Of a stretch of 64,000 bases of DNA, positions 42,490 through 55,594 are shown piece after piece. Each line of letters begins with the position of its first letter. Within the stretch, counting starts at the first letter, position 1. Origin of the DNA: Planotetraspora phitsanulokensis (GTDB lineage Bacteria > Actinomycetota > Actinomycetes > Streptosporangiales > Streptosporangiaceae); assembly GCF_016863295.1 (NCBI RefSeq), contig NZ_BOOP01000003.1:1-64000 (forward strand), given 5' to 3'. The translations under genes and the position numbers were made by a program. The notes below the pieces were generated by a model that saw only the letters and a program-made list of their open reading frames with translations, was not told where the DNA came from and did not search any database.

Positions 42490-43440
42490 ATGAGCCATAG
42501 GGAATCTGATACCTCAGATCCTCTCGCAGCGGGACGGGCGGACGACGGGCCGCTGGATCTGATGCTGCTGCGGACGTTCCTGGCCGTGTACCGCGCCGGC
42601 TCCTTCACCGCGGCGGGCGCGATGCTGGGGCTGTCCCAGCCGACGGTGACGAGTCAGATACGCGCCTTGGAGGCGCAGCTCGATCGCCAGTTATTCGAGC
42701 GGCTGCCCCGGGGCGTGGTCGCCACGTCGGTGGCCGACGAACTGTCCGCGCAGGTCGCCGGCCCCCTGGACGAACTTGCGGCGGTGGCCGGACGAGGACG
42801 ACCAGGCGGTGCGACCTCCGAGCCGGTGCACCTCGGGGGCCCTGCCGAGGTGCTGAGCACGCGGATCCTGCCCGCCCTGGCGCCACTGGTCGAGCAGGGC
42901 GTGCGGCTGCGGGTCACCACGGGCCTGGCCGACGATCTGCTCGACGGCCTGCGCGCGGGGCGTTTCGACCTGGTTCTCTCGGCGATCCGCCCACGCGGGC
43001 GCTCCGTGATCGCCGTGCCGCTCATGGACGAGGAATTCGTACTGGTGGCCGCACCCGTGTGGGCCGACCGGATCGGACCCGTCGACTCCGGCGACACCGG
43101 CCCTCTGGACGACGCCCCGCTGGTCGCCTACGCCGAGGACCTGCCCATCCTCCGCAGGTACTGGCGCCACGTCTTCCGTACGCGTCTGACCAGGTCACCC
43201 GCGGTGGTCGTCCCCGATCTGCGCGGAGTCCTGGCGGCCGTCGTCGCCGGAGCCGGCGTCACCGTGCTCCCCCGCTACCTCTGTGACCGCGAGCTCGGCA
43301 CCGGCGAACTCGTGACGCTCCTCGACCGCGAGGACCCGCCCATCAACACCGGCTTCCTCGCGCAACGTCCGGGCGCGCCCGAACGCCACCACGTCGCACT
43401 CGTCCGCGACCGACTGCTGCGTGCGGCCCGGTCCTGGTGA
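42490..43440 (+). CDS. LysR-family transcriptional regulator
   Basis: A 316-residue LysR protein: winged HTH at about residues 22-80 (LRTFLAVYRAGSFTAAGAML then LSQPTVTSQIRALE) and a type 2 periplasmic-binding effector domain. It has an unusually long N-terminal extension of about 20 residues before the HTH. It is divergent from the DJ-1/PfpI-SDR pair. The 134-bp intergenic region contains several ATAG/CTAT elements (for example around 42461-42490), which fit a LysR T-N11-A-type site, but no single dyad stands out. Confidence 0.9.
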   Translation: MSHRESDTSDPLAAGRADDGPLDLMLLRTFLAVYRAGSFTAAGAMLGLSQPTVTSQIRALEAQLDRQLFERLPRGVVATSVADELSAQVAGPLDELAAVAGRGRPGGATSEPVHLGGPAEVLSTRILPALAPLVEQGVRLRVTTGLADDLLDGLRAGRFDLVLSAIRPRGRSVIAVPLMDEEFVLVAAPVWADRIGPVDSGDTGPLDDAPLVAYAEDLPILRRYWRHVFRTRLTRSPAVVVPDLRGVLAAVVAGAGVTVLPRYLCDRELGTGELVTLLDREDPPINTGFLAQRPGAPERHHVALVRDRLLRAARSW

Positions 43441-43553
43441 GAGCGGCTGTACGGCGAGAACAGAGCCAAAGAGCCACTCGAGCCGACCGGCTGCGTCACT
43501 CGGGTCTCGAGAGTCGATCTGGCACGGTGTGCGGCTGGCCAAATTGCGCCGTG

Positions 43554-43739
43554 ATGAATGATGAGGGCATGGTCACCAAGGACCGCGCCGTCGAACTGGT
43601 TGAATCCCTGCTGTCGCGTACGCGGCAAGAGTCGCCATGGATGGCAGGACTACCCGAACTCGCTGTCCTTGACGTGGAAGAACGTGCCCTCGGATGGCTG
43701 GTCTTCTGGCAGTCGGTGGAGTACGTCCACAGCCGCTGA
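43554..43739 (+). CDS. Short YrhB/Imm35-like protein, probably truncated
   Basis: A 61-residue frame (MNDEGMVTKDRAVELVESLL ... LAVLDVEERALGWLVFWQSV then EYVHSR). The pattern resembles the first half of YrhB-domain or immunity-protein-35-like proteins common in Streptomyces relatives, which normally run on for 40 or more residues; here a stop follows immediately. A start at ATG 43569 is possible. It may be a degraded immunity or SMI1-like gene. Confidence 0.5.
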   Translation: MNDEGMVTKDRAVELVESLLSRTRQESPWMAGLPELAVLDVEERALGWLVFWQSVEYVHSR

Positions 43740-43823
43740 CGGGACATGCGGGTTCGAGCCCTGCGAGTCCCTGCCGACCGACCGCTTTCATGACCCGCAT
43801 GCCGATCCTGCGTCAGGCCCGGA

Positions 43824-43943
43824 TCAACGCAGGAACACGTTCACGAGCCCGGTCAGCACCAGCGAAAGGACGATCGACAACACGATCATGGTGAGGCAGC
43901 CTGCCGCGCCGCCGAGAGGCCGGATCTTGAAGTTGCGCGTCAT
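43824..43943 (-). CDS. 39-residue single-span membrane microprotein
   Basis: The minus strand from ATG 43943 encodes 39 residues: a basic N-terminus (MTRNFKIRPLGGAAG), one strongly hydrophobic helix (LTMIVLSIVLSLVLTGLVNV) and the end FLR before a stop at 43824. A GAGGGGG purine tract lies about 11 nt upstream. The positive-inside layout and clean helix are typical of a real small membrane protein. Similar tiny proteins are common in actinomycetes, often next to STAS or sigma-related genes. No function known. Confidence 0.6.
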   Translation of the reverse strand: MTRNFKIRPLGGAAGCLTMIVLSIVLSLVLTGLVNVFLR

Positions 43944-44042
43944 AGAGGTGTCGCCCCCTCACTCCGCGTACGCCTCCCGGCCGGTTGTCCTCACCGGGCC
44001 CATCGCCTTCCAGAAATCGCGGTCCAGAACAGGCGGGTTGCG

Positions 44043-44375
44043 TCAGCTCAGCCGCCGGCGGTCCGCCTGGATCGGGTCGAGCCGGTGATCGAGGGAAAGA
44101 ATCGACAGCAGCCGGTCGACCCTGGGCGTGACGTGCATCAGGATCAGCGTGCCGCCTTCCTTGCTGAGCCGCACCTTCGCATGGATCAGGGCGCGGAGCC
44201 CCGAGCAGTCCATGAAGGGCACGCCGCTCATGTCCACCTCGAGGTACGAGACCTCCGGCCGCAGCAGTGCCTCATCGAGCGCGCGTTCCAGGAGGTACGC
44301 GGTGGCCAGGTCGAGATCGCCCCGCGGACGGACCACGGCGGGTTGGTGTTCTATGGTGACGTTCAGCCCCTCCAT
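44043..44375 (-). CDS. STAS-domain anti-sigma factor antagonist
   Basis: A 110-residue single STAS domain of the SpoIIAA/RsbV type. The phosphorylatable serine is S58 in F-M-D-C-S-G-L, and the beta-strand V-R-P-R-G-D-L-D-L precedes it as expected. Unphosphorylated, such proteins bind an anti-sigma kinase and free a sigma factor. No partner kinase or sigma factor gene is adjacent, so it is an orphan. The 39-residue membrane protein lies about 100 nt downstream. Confidence 0.9.
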   Translation of the reverse strand: MEGLNVTIEHQPAVVRPRGDLDLATAYLLERALDEALLRPEVSYLEVDMSGVPFMDCSGLRALIHAKVRLSKEGGTLILMHVTPRVDRLLSILSLDHRLDPIQADRRRLS

Positions 44376-44619
44376 CGCCGCCTCCAGAGGTCAGCCGGGC
44401 GAGCCACGACGAGCCCCCCTAGCTCTTGCTAACAGATCGGCCGCCCTCCGTGAGCGATGACCAGGTCAAACCAGCGCAATATGTCAGATACCCGGTAAAT
44501 GGCGATATCGCAGGGTCTATGAGCACCTCCAAGCGATCCGGCATCTGTCGCCCCCATGGGCGCGTCATCCCTTGAGGGGACGTCACCCTCCGTGACGCGT
44601 GATGCGCCGAGTCCGTGCG

Positions 44620-45771
44620 TCAGCTGAGCTTGCTCGGGTGGATGAGGACCTTGGTCCAACCATGGTCCCGGCGGTCGAAGTGCTCGTACCCGTCAGGCGC
44701 GTCGTCCAGGTCCAGCTCGTGCGAAACGACCCAGGACGGCCGGCCCCTGCCCGCGTGGATGAGCGTGCAGAGCTGCCGGTTGTAGCTCTTCACGTTGCAC
44801 TGGCCGTTGCCCATCGTCTGGCCCTTGAACCAGAACATCCCGTAGTCGAAGGCGATCTCGCCCAGCTTGTAGAGATCGTCCGGGCTGCCGGGGTCGGACG
44901 GGATGAAGACGCCGACGACGCCGATGGTCCCGGTGAACTTGACCGATCGGACGAGGTCGTTGAGCGTCATGTTGGGATGCTCGTGCCCCTGTGGATCGTG
45001 CGCCTGGTAGCCCACGCACTCGCAGCCGCAGTCGGCGCCGAGGCCCCCGGTGAGCTCCATGACCTGGTCGACCGGCGAGACCTGGGAGTCGTCGATCGGG
45101 ATCGCGCCGATCTCCTCGGCCTTGGCGAGACGATCGGGGTGACGGTCGACGATCATCACCTTGCTCGCGCTCCTGAGCATGGCGGAGTAGGCGGTCATCA
45201 GCCCGACGGGCCCCGCTCCGTAGATCACGACCGAGTCGCCCGCCTCCATACGGGCGAGCCGGGTGGCGTGCCAGCCGGTGGGCCAGATGTCGGAGAGCAT
45301 CACGTAGTCGTTCTCCTTCTCCTTCGCGTCCTCCGGAAGGATCAGGCAGTTGAAGTCCCCGTACGGCACGCGCAGGAGTTCGGCCTGACCCCCGCTGTAG
45401 GGCCCCATGTCCGCGAAACCGTAGGCCGCCCCGGCCATGCCCGGCTCGGGGTTGGTCGTGAGGCAGTAGGCCGTCAGGCCCTTCTCGCAGTTCGCGCAGA
45501 ACCCGCATGCGATGTTGAACGGGATGCAGACCACGTCGCCGACGCGGACGTGGTCGACGGCCGATCCGATCTCGATCACCTCGCCGAGGTTCTCGTGCCC
45601 GAGGACCCGGCCCGTCTCGATATCGGTACGGCCTTCGTACATGTGCAGGTCCGACCCGCAGATGTTGCTCGTTGTGACGCGGACCAGGACGTCGGTGGGC
45701 CGTTCGATGTGCGCGTCCGGGACTCTCTCGACGTTGACCTGCCGAGGCCCCTCGTAAACGACGGCTCTCAT
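44620..45771 (-). CDS. Zinc-dependent MDR dehydrogenase, glutathione-independent formaldehyde dehydrogenase-like
   Basis: A 383-residue medium-chain dehydrogenase. Catalytic zinc ligands occur in N-I-C-G-S-D and G-H-E; the structural-zinc lobe C-G-F-C-A-N-C...C is complete; the NAD(P) Rossmann motif is G-A-G-P-V-G. The insertion NPEPGMAGAAYGFADMGPYS is characteristic of the glutathione-independent formaldehyde dehydrogenase group. The start is ATG 45771 with GGGGGGA upstream; the longer frame upstream is Arg-rich and unsupported. It may detoxify formaldehyde or oxidise another alcohol/aldehyde. Confidence 0.9.
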   Translation of the reverse strand: MRAVVYEGPRQVNVERVPDAHIERPTDVLVRVTTSNICGSDLHMYEGRTDIETGRVLGHENLGEVIEIGSAVDHVRVGDVVCIPFNIACGFCANCEKGLTAYCLTTNPEPGMAGAAYGFADMGPYSGGQAELLRVPYGDFNCLILPEDAKEKENDYVMLSDIWPTGWHATRLARMEAGDSVVIYGAGPVGLMTAYSAMLRSASKVMIVDRHPDRLAKAEEIGAIPIDDSQVSPVDQVMELTGGLGADCGCECVGYQAHDPQGHEHPNMTLNDLVRSVKFTGTIGVVGVFIPSDPGSPDDLYKLGEIAFDYGMFWFKGQTMGNGQCNVKSYNRQLCTLIHAGRGRPSWVVSHELDLDDAPDGYEHFDRRDHGWTKVLIHPSKLS

Positions 45772-46069
45772 GATTCCCCCCGGTGATTGCGAAGAATCGG
45801 AGCGGCGGCGCCACGGCGCCTCGCCGTTCGCGAAGGCCGTCCGCCGAGATCGACGGGCCCGGTCTCGGGCCGGATCCCGCATCGGCGGCGTCTGAATGCA
45901 CCCGTCGCGCGGAGCCGGCCCCCGGGGCCGCGCCGCCTGGTCTTCGGTGCGCCGCTGTGACCCTACCCGTCTCGGGAGGTCGAAACCCGCGGGCGGCGGA
46001 TCGTCGGTCAACTATCCCTTGACCCCTGTTTTCCTTCCCGCTGCCTGGAGATGTCCGGCCCGGCACCGG
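45772..46069. other. Intergenic stretch between dehydrogenase and clpB
   Basis: About 300 bases that must hold the promoter of the minus-strand dehydrogenase. I see no consensus hexamers, operator dyad or conserved frame. Open frames here are Arg/Pro/Gly-rich. Confidence 0.45.
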
Positions 46070-46111
46070 CGAGGACGCGGGGCCGGTGCGGCGACCGCCC
46101 CGGCGTCCTCG
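46070..46111 (-). terminator. Terminator of the chaperone operon
   Basis: CGAGGACGC (46070-46078) pairs with GCGTCCTCG (46103-46111); an inner GGGGC/GCCCC stem continues it after one bulged base. It starts 17 nt beyond the clpB stop on the minus strand. Confidence 0.65.
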
Positions 46112-46127
46112 GCCGACGATCGCGTGG

Positions 46128-48746
46128 TCAGCGCTCCGGGTTCTCGTACGCGACCGTGAGCGTCCCGTCCGACAGGCCGACGCGGATGACTGCGCCGTCG
46201 AGGACGTCGCCTGCGACCAGGGCGCGGGCGATGCGGGTCTCGACCTCCCGGGCGATGAAGCGGCGCAGGGGCCGGGCGCCGTAAACCGGATCGAAGCCCT
46301 GCTCGGCGATGTGCCGGACGGCCTCGGGAGTGACCTCCAACGTCATCCGGCGGTCGGCAAGACGTGCCTTCACGTCGCTGAACATCAGCCAGACGATCTG
46401 CTCGACCTCCGCCTCGGTCAGCGGCTTGAACAGGACGATCTCGTCGATCCGGTTGAGGAACTCGGGACGGAACCGGGCACGCAGCTCGGCCATGACCATC
46501 TCGCGCACCTCGGGGTCGATCTCGCCCGCCGGAGCGGCCTTCTCGCTCAGGTAGTGCGAGCCGATGTTGGACGTCATGATGATCACGGTGTTGCGGAAGT
46601 CGACCGTCCGGCCCTGGGCGTCGGTGAGCCGTCCGTCGTCGAGCACCTGCAGCAGGATGTTGAAGACGTCCGTGTGCGCCTTCTCGATCTCGTCGAACAG
46701 CACCACGGAGTACGGCTTGCGCCGCACGGCCTCGGTGAGCTGGCCGCCCTCCTCGTATCCGACATATCCGGGTGGCGCGCCGACCAGCCGGCTGACCGTG
46801 TGCCGTTCCTGGTACTCGCTCATGTCGACGCGGACCATGTTGTCCTCCGTGTCGAACAGCGCCTGCGCGAGCGTCCTGGCCAGCTCGGTCTTCCCGACGC
46901 CCGTCGGGCCGAGGAAGATGAACGAGCCGATGGGTCGGCGCGGGTCCTTGATCCCGGAACGCGCCCGGATGACGGCGTCCGCGACGGCCTGCACGGCCTC
47001 GTCCTGGCCGATCACGCGCTCGTGCAGGATCTGGTCGAGCCGCAGCAGTTTGTCCCGCTCGCCCTCCTGGAGCCGTTGAACCGGGATGCCGGTCCAACGG
47101 GACACGATGCCCGCGATCTCCTCCTCGGTCACCACCTCGCGCAGCAGCCGGCGCCCGCCCTGCTTGGACTCGAGCTGCTCCTCGCCCGCGGCGAGCTTGC
47201 GCTCCAGCTCGGGAAGCCTCCCGTGCGTCAGTTCGGCGGCGCGGTTCAGGTCGTACGTCCGCTCGGCCTGGTCCGCCTCGCGCCGCACGTTCTCGATCTC
47301 CTGGCGCAGTTGCTGCACTTTGTGCAGGGCGTGCCGTTCGGCCTCCCACTGCGCGCGCATGGCGTCGGCCCGCGCCCGCATGTCGCTCAGTTCGCCGCGC
47401 AGGGCCTCCAGGCGGTCCCGGCTCGCCGGGTCGTCCTCCTTGGCCAGGGCCGCCTCCTCGATCTCCAGGCGCATCACCACGCGGGTGAGCTCGTCCAGCT
47501 CGGCGGGCATGGAGTCGATCTCCGTACGGAGCATCGCGCAGGCCTCGTCGACCAGGTCGATCGCCTTGTCCGGGAGGAAGCGGTCGGAGATGTAGCGGTG
47601 GCTCAGCACGACCGCCGCGACGACGGCGCTGTCGGTGATCTTCACGCCGTGGAACACCTCGAGGCGCTCACGCAGGCCGCGCAGGATGGAGATGGAGTCC
47701 TCCACGGACGGCTCGTCCACGAAGACCGGCTGGAGGCGGCGCTCCAGCGCGGCGTCCTTCTCGATGTGCTTGCGGTACTCGGTGATCGTCGTCGCCCCGA
47801 TCATGTGGAGTTCGCCGCGGGCCAGCATCGGCTTCAGCATGTTCCCCGCGTCCATGGCGCCCTCGGCCGCGCCCGCGCCCACGACGGTGTGGACCTCGTC
47901 GACGAACAGCAGGATCCGGCCCTGCGACGCCGTCACCTCCGTGAGCACGGCCTTGAGCCGCTCCTCGAACTCGCCCCGGTACTTCGCCCCCGCGACAAGG
48001 GCCCCCATGTCGAGGCTGAAGATCGTCTTGTCCTTCAGGCCCTCGGGCACGTCGCCGCGGGCGATGCGCTGGGCGAGCCCCTCCACGATCGCGGTCTTGC
48101 CGACCCCCGGGTCGCCGATGAGCACCGGGTTGTTCTTGGTCTTGCGGGACAGGATCTGCACGACCCTGCGGATCTCGCCGTCCCTGCCGATGACCGGGTC
48201 CAGCTTGTCGGCCCTCGCCGCGGCCACCAGGTCGCGGCCGTACTTCTCCAGGGCCTCATAGGCGACCTCCGGCATGGCGGAGGTCACCCGCTGGTTGCCG
48301 CGCACCTGGGTGAGGATCTCCAGGAAACGCTCACGGTTCAGCCCGTGACCCCGCAGCAGCCGCCCGGCGGCGCTGTCGGTCCCCTCATCGAGCAACGCCA
48401 GCAACAGGTGCTCGACGGAGACGTACTCGTCCTTCAGCCGCCGCGCCTCCCGGTCGGCCGCGTCCAGCAGCCGGGACACGCGCTGGGTGAGGTAGACCTG
48501 GCCGGGGGCCGCGCCGGGGCCGGTGACCCGGGGCCGCCGCTCCAGTTCCGCCTCCAGCTCCAGCCGCAGCTTGTCGGCGTCCGCGCCCGCAGCCGACAGC
48601 AGCCGGGGCACGAGTCCCTCGGGCTGCTCGAGCAGCGCCGACAGGAGGTGCTCGCCGTCGACCTCCGTGTGCCCGTGGCGGATCGCCTTGGTCTGGGCGT
48701 CGTGGAGGGCCTCCTGCGACTTCTGGGTCAGACGGTTGATGTCCAC
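46128..48746 (-). CDS. clpB: ClpB disaggregase (Hsp100)
   Basis: An 872-residue AAA+ disaggregase: N-terminal Clp_N double repeat (about 1-145), first ATPase module with Walker A G-D-P-G-V-G-K-T, the long coiled-coil middle domain (about 400-525) that contacts DnaK, second ATPase module with G-P-T-G-V-G-K-T and pore loop G-Y-V-G-Y, and the C-terminal D2 small domain. The start is GTG 48746 with GGGAGG 6 nt upstream and only 2 nt after the cbpM gene; the longer frame upstream is a shadow. It works with the DnaK, GrpE and DnaJ of the same operon to resolubilise aggregates. Confidence 0.96.
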   Translation of the reverse strand: MDINRLTQKSQEALHDAQTKAIRHGHTEVDGEHLLSALLEQPEGLVPRLLSAAGADADKLRLELEAELERRPRVTGPGAAPGQVYLTQRVSRLLDAADREARRLKDEYVSVEHLLLALLDEGTDSAAGRLLRGHGLNRERFLEILTQVRGNQRVTSAMPEVAYEALEKYGRDLVAAARADKLDPVIGRDGEIRRVVQILSRKTKNNPVLIGDPGVGKTAIVEGLAQRIARGDVPEGLKDKTIFSLDMGALVAGAKYRGEFEERLKAVLTEVTASQGRILLFVDEVHTVVGAGAAEGAMDAGNMLKPMLARGELHMIGATTITEYRKHIEKDAALERRLQPVFVDEPSVEDSISILRGLRERLEVFHGVKITDSAVVAAVVLSHRYISDRFLPDKAIDLVDEACAMLRTEIDSMPAELDELTRVVMRLEIEEAALAKEDDPASRDRLEALRGELSDMRARADAMRAQWEAERHALHKVQQLRQEIENVRREADQAERTYDLNRAAELTHGRLPELERKLAAGEEQLESKQGGRRLLREVVTEEEIAGIVSRWTGIPVQRLQEGERDKLLRLDQILHERVIGQDEAVQAVADAVIRARSGIKDPRRPIGSFIFLGPTGVGKTELARTLAQALFDTEDNMVRVDMSEYQERHTVSRLVGAPPGYVGYEEGGQLTEAVRRKPYSVVLFDEIEKAHTDVFNILLQVLDDGRLTDAQGRTVDFRNTVIIMTSNIGSHYLSEKAAPAGEIDPEVREMVMAELRARFRPEFLNRIDEIVLFKPLTEAEVEQIVWLMFSDVKARLADRRMTLEVTPEAVRHIAEQGFDPVYGARPLRRFIAREVETRIARALVAGDVLDGAVIRVGLSDGTLTVAYENPER

Positions 48747-48748
48747 GA

Positions 48749-50646
<1,898 letters not shown>

Positions 50647-50657
50647 TCAGGCGCCCG

Positions 50658-52541
<1,884 letters not shown>

Positions 52542-52625
52542 CACTCCACCCCCTGAGGATCCGGCACGCCATCCGGTCCCCGTCCGGCGATCTCCGGTCG
52601 CACCGCTGATCTCCGCCTTCGCCGT

Positions 52626-52648
52626 CTACGTGGAGGTCTCCCTACGTG
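52626..52648. promoter_or_regulatory. Spaced direct repeat upstream of dnaK
   Basis: CTACGTG occurs at 52626-52632 and 52642-52648, 16 bp apart (about 1.5 helix turns), with GGAG/CTCC between. It lies about 90 nt before dnaK on the minus strand, where a regulator or sigma site could be. No known heat-shock element matches. Confidence 0.35.
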
Positions 52649-53053
52649 ACCGCGTCCACCGGCGCGCAGCCGCCGGGCCTCATCGTCGGACTCCGGAGCC
52701 CCCACGCGGCGGCGTGTCCGACGGGGAGGTCGGGCCGGCAGATCTGCGCGCTGGGTCGCCTCGTCGGTGTTGTGGCCGACCGCCACAGTCTGGGCGGACC
52801 CGCGTCCCGGGTGCCCACGGGGATCAACCCCCACCGGGGGTCGTTCCTCCTGCCGAGAAGCGTGGTCCCCGCTCCTGGTCTCCGGGCTGTCTCACCGCGC
52901 TCATCGGCCACGGCTCGAACGGCGACGAACGGACCTCGAACCCTTCAACAACCAGCCAAACCGCGTGCACGTATCCCCGAAACCCTCAAACAACCATGTT
53001 TGGATCAAACTCCGACGACCCCCCGCCCGGGAGGGAAGCGCCGCGACCCGCTG
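52649..53053. other. Intergenic stretch upstream of dnaK
   Basis: About 400 bases between the ligase gene and the dnaK leader. It contains several open frames without recognisable products and no HspR (CTTGAGT-N7-ACTCAAG) box that I can see. The part near 52925-53000 is relatively AT-rich. Confidence 0.45.
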
Positions 53054-54043
53054 TCAGCCGGCCTGGCGGCCGGGTGGAACCTCCCGGACCACGTCGGCCG
53101 GCGCCTTGTCCGGCCGCAGGCCACGCCACGACGGGTGCCGCAGGTAGCCGTCGCCGGTCCACTCGGCGTACTGGACCTCCCCCACGAGGCGCGGCTCCAC
53201 CCAGTGCGCGTCCCGGGCGTGCTCACGCGGCACCGGCCCGTCGAACGGAGGTGCCGGCCGTTCCAGCGGCGCCAGCATCTCCCGCAGCTCGCGCAGCGCC
53301 GCCTCGGTGAACCCGGTGCCGACGTGCCCGGTGAACACCAGCCGCCCGTCGTGGTCGTGGATGCCCAGCAGCAGCGATCCGATCATCCCGGCGCGCCGGC
53401 CGCCGCCCGGCTTCCACCCGCCGATGACGACCTCCTGCGTCGCGAAGTTCTTCACCTTCGTCCAGTCGGCCGACCGCCTCCCCGGCCGGTACGGCGAGTC
53501 GAGCCGCTTTGCGACGACGCCCTCCAGGCCCATCTGCAGTGACAAGGCGAGCGCGACCTCTCCGGCGCCGGGGAACCACGCCGGCACCTGCCAGCGGGGG
53601 CCGGCGGTGACCACGCTCTCGAGCAGGCCCCGGCGCTCCGTGTACGGCATCGCGACCGAGGTGGCCGCGTTGACGTGCAGGATGTCGAACACCAGATACG
53701 TGACCGGCACCAGCCTCACCAACTGGGCGATCCTGTCGCGGTTGCGCTGGTGCATGCGGGGTTGCAGCGCCCCGAACGAGGGCCGTCCCGCCTCGTCGAA
53801 CGCGACGATCTCCCCGTCGAGGACGCAGTCGTGGCCGCCGGTGGCCCCGGCGAGGGCGAACAGCTCGGGATAGGCGACGGTGACGTCGTTCCCGTTCCGG
53901 GAGACCAGCCGTAGGGCGCGGGCCTCCACGTAGGCCAGCGCCCGGACGCCGTCCCACTTCATCTCGTGCCCGTAGTCCGCTCCGCGCTCCGGAAGGGGGC
54001 CGAGCTGGGCCATCATCGGCGCGTACGGAGGGAGAGACCCCAC
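53054..54043 (-). CDS. ATP-dependent DNA ligase (LigC/LigD ligase-domain type)
   Basis: About 329 residues: adenylation domain with motif I K29-W-D-G-V-R (K29 is the adenylated lysine), motif III F-D-E-A-G..., motif IV E-G-V-V-A-K-R, motif V W-T-K-V-K, then an OB-fold domain. There is no polymerase or nuclease module, so it is a stand-alone ligase as in LigC or split LigD systems of actinomycete NHEJ. Ku is not in the window. The start is uncertain: GTG 54043 (VGSLPPYAPMMAQLG) fits family N-termini; the frame runs far upstream antisense to the MFS gene. Confidence 0.88.
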   Translation of the reverse strand: MGSLPPYAPMMAQLGPLPERGADYGHEMKWDGVRALAYVEARALRLVSRNGNDVTVAYPELFALAGATGGHDCVLDGEIVAFDEAGRPSFGALQPRMHQRNRDRIAQLVRLVPVTYLVFDILHVNAATSVAMPYTERRGLLESVVTAGPRWQVPAWFPGAGEVALALSLQMGLEGVVAKRLDSPYRPGRRSADWTKVKNFATQEVVIGGWKPGGGRRAGMIGSLLLGIHDHDGRLVFTGHVGTGFTEAALRELREMLAPLERPAPPFDGPVPREHARDAHWVEPRLVGEVQYAEWTGDGYLRHPSWRGLRPDKAPADVVREVPPGRQAG

Positions 54044-54104
54044 ATCGAGCCTGGTACCCCAGCTGGAGATCGGTACCGGACGCGACGCCGCGACGCCTCC
54101 GGCG

Positions 54105-55496
54105 TCAGCCCGAGGCCGCGAACCACGCTCCCGAGGCCGCGCACACCACGGCCGCGAGCAGGAACGCGTACGTTGATCCGGCCCCGGCACCGGCACCGGC
54201 ACCGGCCCCGAGACCGACGCTCGCGCCCATCGCGGCGACGCCGAGAGTGGCGCCGCTCTGGCGGGTGGCGTTGAGAAGACCGCTGACGGCTCCGGCCGTG
54301 CCGTCCGGGGCGGCGCCCATGATCGCGGTGACCAGAGCGGGCAACGCGAACGACACCCCGAGCCCGGTGAGCAGCAGACCGAGCGCCGACAGGCCGTATC
54401 CGGCGTCGGACCGGACCGCGCCACCGAGCACCAGGCAGCCCGCGGTCATCAGCGCCATCCCGGCCAGGATGGGCGGGCGCGCGCCGAGCCGTACCACGAT
54501 CCTTCCGGTGATCGGCGGGTTGAGGACGAACGGCAGCGTGAGCGGGAGAAACGCCAGCCCGGTGGCGATCGGGCTGAGCCGGTGCTCCTGCTGGAGCAGC
54601 AGCGGCAGCACGAACAGTCCTCCGGAAAGCGTGAAGTTCACGGCGGCCCCGACGGCGAGCCCGGCCCCCACTCCTCCGGCCCGGAGCAGCACCCGGTTGA
54701 CGACCGGGGCCGGGCTGCGCCGTTCCGCCCGCAGGAACACGGCCCCGGCGAGCACCGTCGCGGCCCCTGATCCGGCGGCGTGCGCCCACGACCGCGCGCC
54801 CGCGGCGATGAGCGTGTCGGTCGCCAGCGCCAGCACCACGCAGCCGGCCGCCTGCGCGGCCCAGTCGATCCGCCGGTCGCCGCGCGGACAGCGGACCGCC
54901 CTCCCGGCGGTGAGCGAAAGCACCAGGACCGCGATCGGCACGTTGACCAGGAAGACCGCCCGCCAGCCCGCCAGTCCGACCAGGGCTCCGCCGACGATCG
55001 GGCCCGCCGCCATCGCGGCTCCGCTCGTGGCCGCCCACGTCGCCACCGCACGGGTGCGTTCGGCCGCGTCCGGATAGAGCCGCGTGATCATCGCCATCGA
55101 AGCGGGGACGCAGGCCGCCGCGGCCACACCGAGGACCGCCCGCAACGCGACCAGGATTCCCAGTGCCGGCGCGAGGGCGCACAGAAGCGAGCCGACTCCG
55201 AACACGATGACGCCGGCGCGGAAGACCCGATGCGCACCATGGCGGTCGGAGACCGCGCCGGACGACAGCAGGAGCGCGGCGAACACCACCGTGTAGCCGG
55301 TGGTGGCCCACTGCAGACCGGAGGTCGAGGTGTGCAGGGAGGCGGCCAGATCCGGCTCGGCGACCGAGAGCACGGTCATGTCCAGCAACACCATGAAATA
55401 TGCCAGCGAGATGCCGAACAGCGTGGCCGTCCGGCGACGTGTCCGCGGGGCGACCTGCGCCCGCTCGCCGAACGGAGAGGGTTCAAGGGTGGTCAT
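54105..55496 (-). CDS. MFS drug exporter (DHA2/EmrB-QacA type)
   Basis: A 463-residue membrane protein with about 14 predicted segments. Motif A-like S-D-R-H-G-A-H-R-V-F lies after segment 2, and motif C-like sequence A-A-G-P-I-V-G-G-A-L-V-G, typical of antiporters, in segment 5. The C-terminus has a Gly-Ala run encoded by hexamer repeats near 54185. The start is ATG 55496, with GAGG upstream; the frame before it is Arg-rich. Divergent from the LysR gene at 55595, which likely regulates it. Confidence 0.9.
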   Translation of the reverse strand: MTTLEPSPFGERAQVAPRTRRRTATLFGISLAYFMVLLDMTVLSVAEPDLAASLHTSTSGLQWATTGYTVVFAALLLSSGAVSDRHGAHRVFRAGVIVFGVGSLLCALAPALGILVALRAVLGVAAAACVPASMAMITRLYPDAAERTRAVATWAATSGAAMAAGPIVGGALVGLAGWRAVFLVNVPIAVLVLSLTAGRAVRCPRGDRRIDWAAQAAGCVVLALATDTLIAAGARSWAHAAGSGAATVLAGAVFLRAERRSPAPVVNRVLLRAGGVGAGLAVGAAVNFTLSGGLFVLPLLLQQEHRLSPIATGLAFLPLTLPFVLNPPITGRIVVRLGARPPILAGMALMTAGCLVLGGAVRSDAGYGLSALGLLLTGLGVSFALPALVTAIMGAAPDGTAGAVSGLLNATRQSGATLGVAAMGASVGLGAGAGAGAGAGSTYAFLLAAVVCAASGAWFAASG

Positions 55497-55594
55497 GCGC
55501 CTCACTGTTCTGCTCCGGCGCCGGAGCCTCCACCGGAGCACCCGTACACTCCGTTCGGAAAATCCGAACACTCCTGGCGGGGCTGGTGAGCGGC

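Noticed and set aside
43748-43764. tRNA gene suggested by a T-arm-like GCGGG-TTCGAGC-CCTGC
   Set aside because: No acceptor stem, D-arm or anticodon arm can be formed with the upstream sequence, so it is not an intact tRNA.
52545-53053. HspR HAIR box or CIRCE element upstream of dnaK
   Set aside because: Searched by eye for CTTGAGT-N7-ACTCAAG and TTAGCACTC-type sequences on both strands and found none.
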